From: Candidatus Zixiibacteriota bacterium
Lineage (GTDB): Bacteria > Zixibacteria > MSB-5A5 > UBA10806
Direction: 5' to 3'
Length of the DNA stretch: 64,000 bases
Assembly (NCBI GenBank): GCA_024641335.1
Contig: JAHEDG010000003.1
Location: 1 to 64,000 of the forward strand
Shown in pieces: positions 63,330-64,000 of this stretch (its first letter is position 1; each line of letters begins with the position of its first letter). Made by a program: the position numbers and the translations under genes. The notes under the pieces are model-generated. The model was not told the origin of the DNA. It worked only from the letters and a program-made list of their open reading frames with translations, and did not search any database.

Positions 63330-64000
63330 AAATCGGTATCGTCGTTTTCCCCGGTTCGAACTGCGATTATGACGCCTACCAGGCCTTCAAGCTTATCGAA
63401 GGGGTCGAGGTTAATTACCTCTGGCATGGCTCGGATAATCTCAATTCGAGCGATATCATTGTTCTGCCCGGAGGATTTTCTTACGGCGATTATCTTAGAT
63501 CCGGCTCTATCGCCCGCTTTTCCAGGATCATGAAAAAAGTGGTTGATTTTGCTAACGGCGGAGGGTATGTCATCGGTATCTGCAACGGATTCCAGATTCT
63601 GCTCGAATCAGGACTTCTTCCCGGAGCCATGATGAAAAACTCCAATCTAAGGTTTGTCTGCCGCGAAGTGGTCTTGAGAGTCGAGAACAATAATACCAGG
63701 TTCACATCGGCAGCTTCGGTCGGGCAGTTGCTCAGAATGCCTGTGGCACACGGAGAGGGAAATTATTACGCCGATCCGGGCGTCATCTCCGAACTGGAAC
63801 TAAGCGGCAGGGTAATTTTTCGCTATGTTAATCCCGATGGTGTGGTTACCGCCCAGGCCAACCCGAACGGCTCTATCAACTCGATCGCCGGTATTATCAA
63901 CGAACGAGGCAATGTTATGGGCATGATGCCTCATCCGGAAAGGGCCTGCGAACTGATTCTCGGTTCGGCCGACGGTTTGAACATAGTCAAATCTCTTTGC
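63326..64000 (+). CDS. purQ: Phosphoribosylformylglycinamidine synthase subunit PurQ (cut at window end)
   Basis: The reading frame is open to the end of the window, so it is not in the ORF track; 225 codons are visible. It is a class I glutamine amidotransferase: [34 protein letters not shown], nucleophile Cys in [12 protein letters not shown] and the His/Glu pair in [12 protein letters not shown]. It releases ammonia from glutamine for PurL. PurQ is typically 220-230 aa, so only a few C-terminal residues should be missing. purL is expected next. Confidence 0.95.
   Translation, partial: MKIGIVVFPGSNCDYDAYQAFKLIEGVEVNYLWHGSDNLNSSDIIVLPGGFSYGDYLRSGSIARFSRIMKKVVDFANGGGYVIGICNGFQILLESGLLPGAMMKNSNLRFVCREVVLRVENNNTRFTSAASVGQLLRMPVAHGEGNYYADPGVISELELSGRVIFRYVNPDGVVTAQANPNGSINSIAGIINERGNVMGMMPHPERACELILGSADGLNIVKSLC

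Noticed and set aside
1-64000. CRISPR array, IS elements or prophage
   Set aside because: No regularly spaced repeats, transposase, integrase or terminal inverted repeats were noticed; genes are core-like and co-linear.

Overview
The window reads as chromosome from a diderm (Gram-negative) bacterium. It encodes TonB/ExbB/ExbD energy transduction, a TolC-type outer-membrane channel, a small outer-membrane beta-barrel, lipoproteins with lipobox cysteines, and phosphatidylserine/phosphatidylethanolamine synthesis. A tandem pair of GWxTD-domain proteins, split glycine decarboxylase subunits and a membrane pyrophosphatase fit a lineage near the FCB group (for example a Zixibacteria-like candidate phylum). 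That placement is inference; no rRNA is present. Nearly all genes are on the + strand, packed into operons with many 1-8 nt overlaps. TTG and GTG starts are common and usually have good Shine-Dalgarno sites. I saw no CRISPR array, insertion sequence, prophage gene or integrase; the region looks like vertically inherited core genome with some lineage-specific operons.

Layout. 0-9.4 kb: TPR protein, Xaa-Pro peptidase, accB, pilT, accC, then the glycine cleavage genes gcvH, gcvPA and gcvPB, with gcvPA and gcvPB separated by a DUF2007-like gene and a thioredoxin-TPR lipoprotein. 9.4-11.1 kb: fused double ATPase of an ECF vitamin transporter; its likely EcfT lies at 58 kb. 11.1-15.5 kb: pyrR-pyrB-pyrC-yjbQ-mtnA behind an apparent attenuator. 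15.7-22.9 kb: rplM-rpsI, rpsB-tsf-pyrH-frr-uppS-cdsA, a UbiA-family prenyltransferase, an NlpC/P60 lipoprotein and a YbjQ-family protein. 22.9-28.7 kb: a minus-strand lipoprotein, then an HlyD/ABC-2 exporter with two ATPases and two permeases. 28.8-35.1 kb: small membrane protein, large TPR protein, membrane protein, ExbB/TolQ, two ExbD/TolR and two TonB proteins. 35.3-38.9 kb: membrane pyrophosphatase, outer-membrane protein, Yip1-family protein. 38.9-44.9 kb: a TolC-MacA-MacB-like exporter with two FtsX-type permeases and an unlisted 59-aa membrane protein between them. 45-49.5 kb: two GWxTD proteins and a GAF-GAF-PP2C phosphatase.

49.5-53.3 kb: a 408-bp intergenic region with a consensus sigma-54 promoter, an ECF-type sigma factor, two tRNA genes, a coiled-coil zinc-ribbon protein and guaB. 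53.3-56.9 kb: an iron module of Fur, FeoB, a Cys-rich mini-protein and a DtxR-FeoA fusion, converging on an MFS transporter. 58.2-64 kb: ecfT, truA, a transaldolase-like aldolase, purB, psd, pssA, purS and purQ (cut by the window end).

The strongest candidates for new biology are the sigma-54 promoter feeding an ECF sigma gene, the compact iron module, the TPR/TolQR/TonB locus, the GWxTD pair beside a MacAB-like exporter, and the small protein inside that exporter operon. I did not find a wholly unprecedented multigene system.
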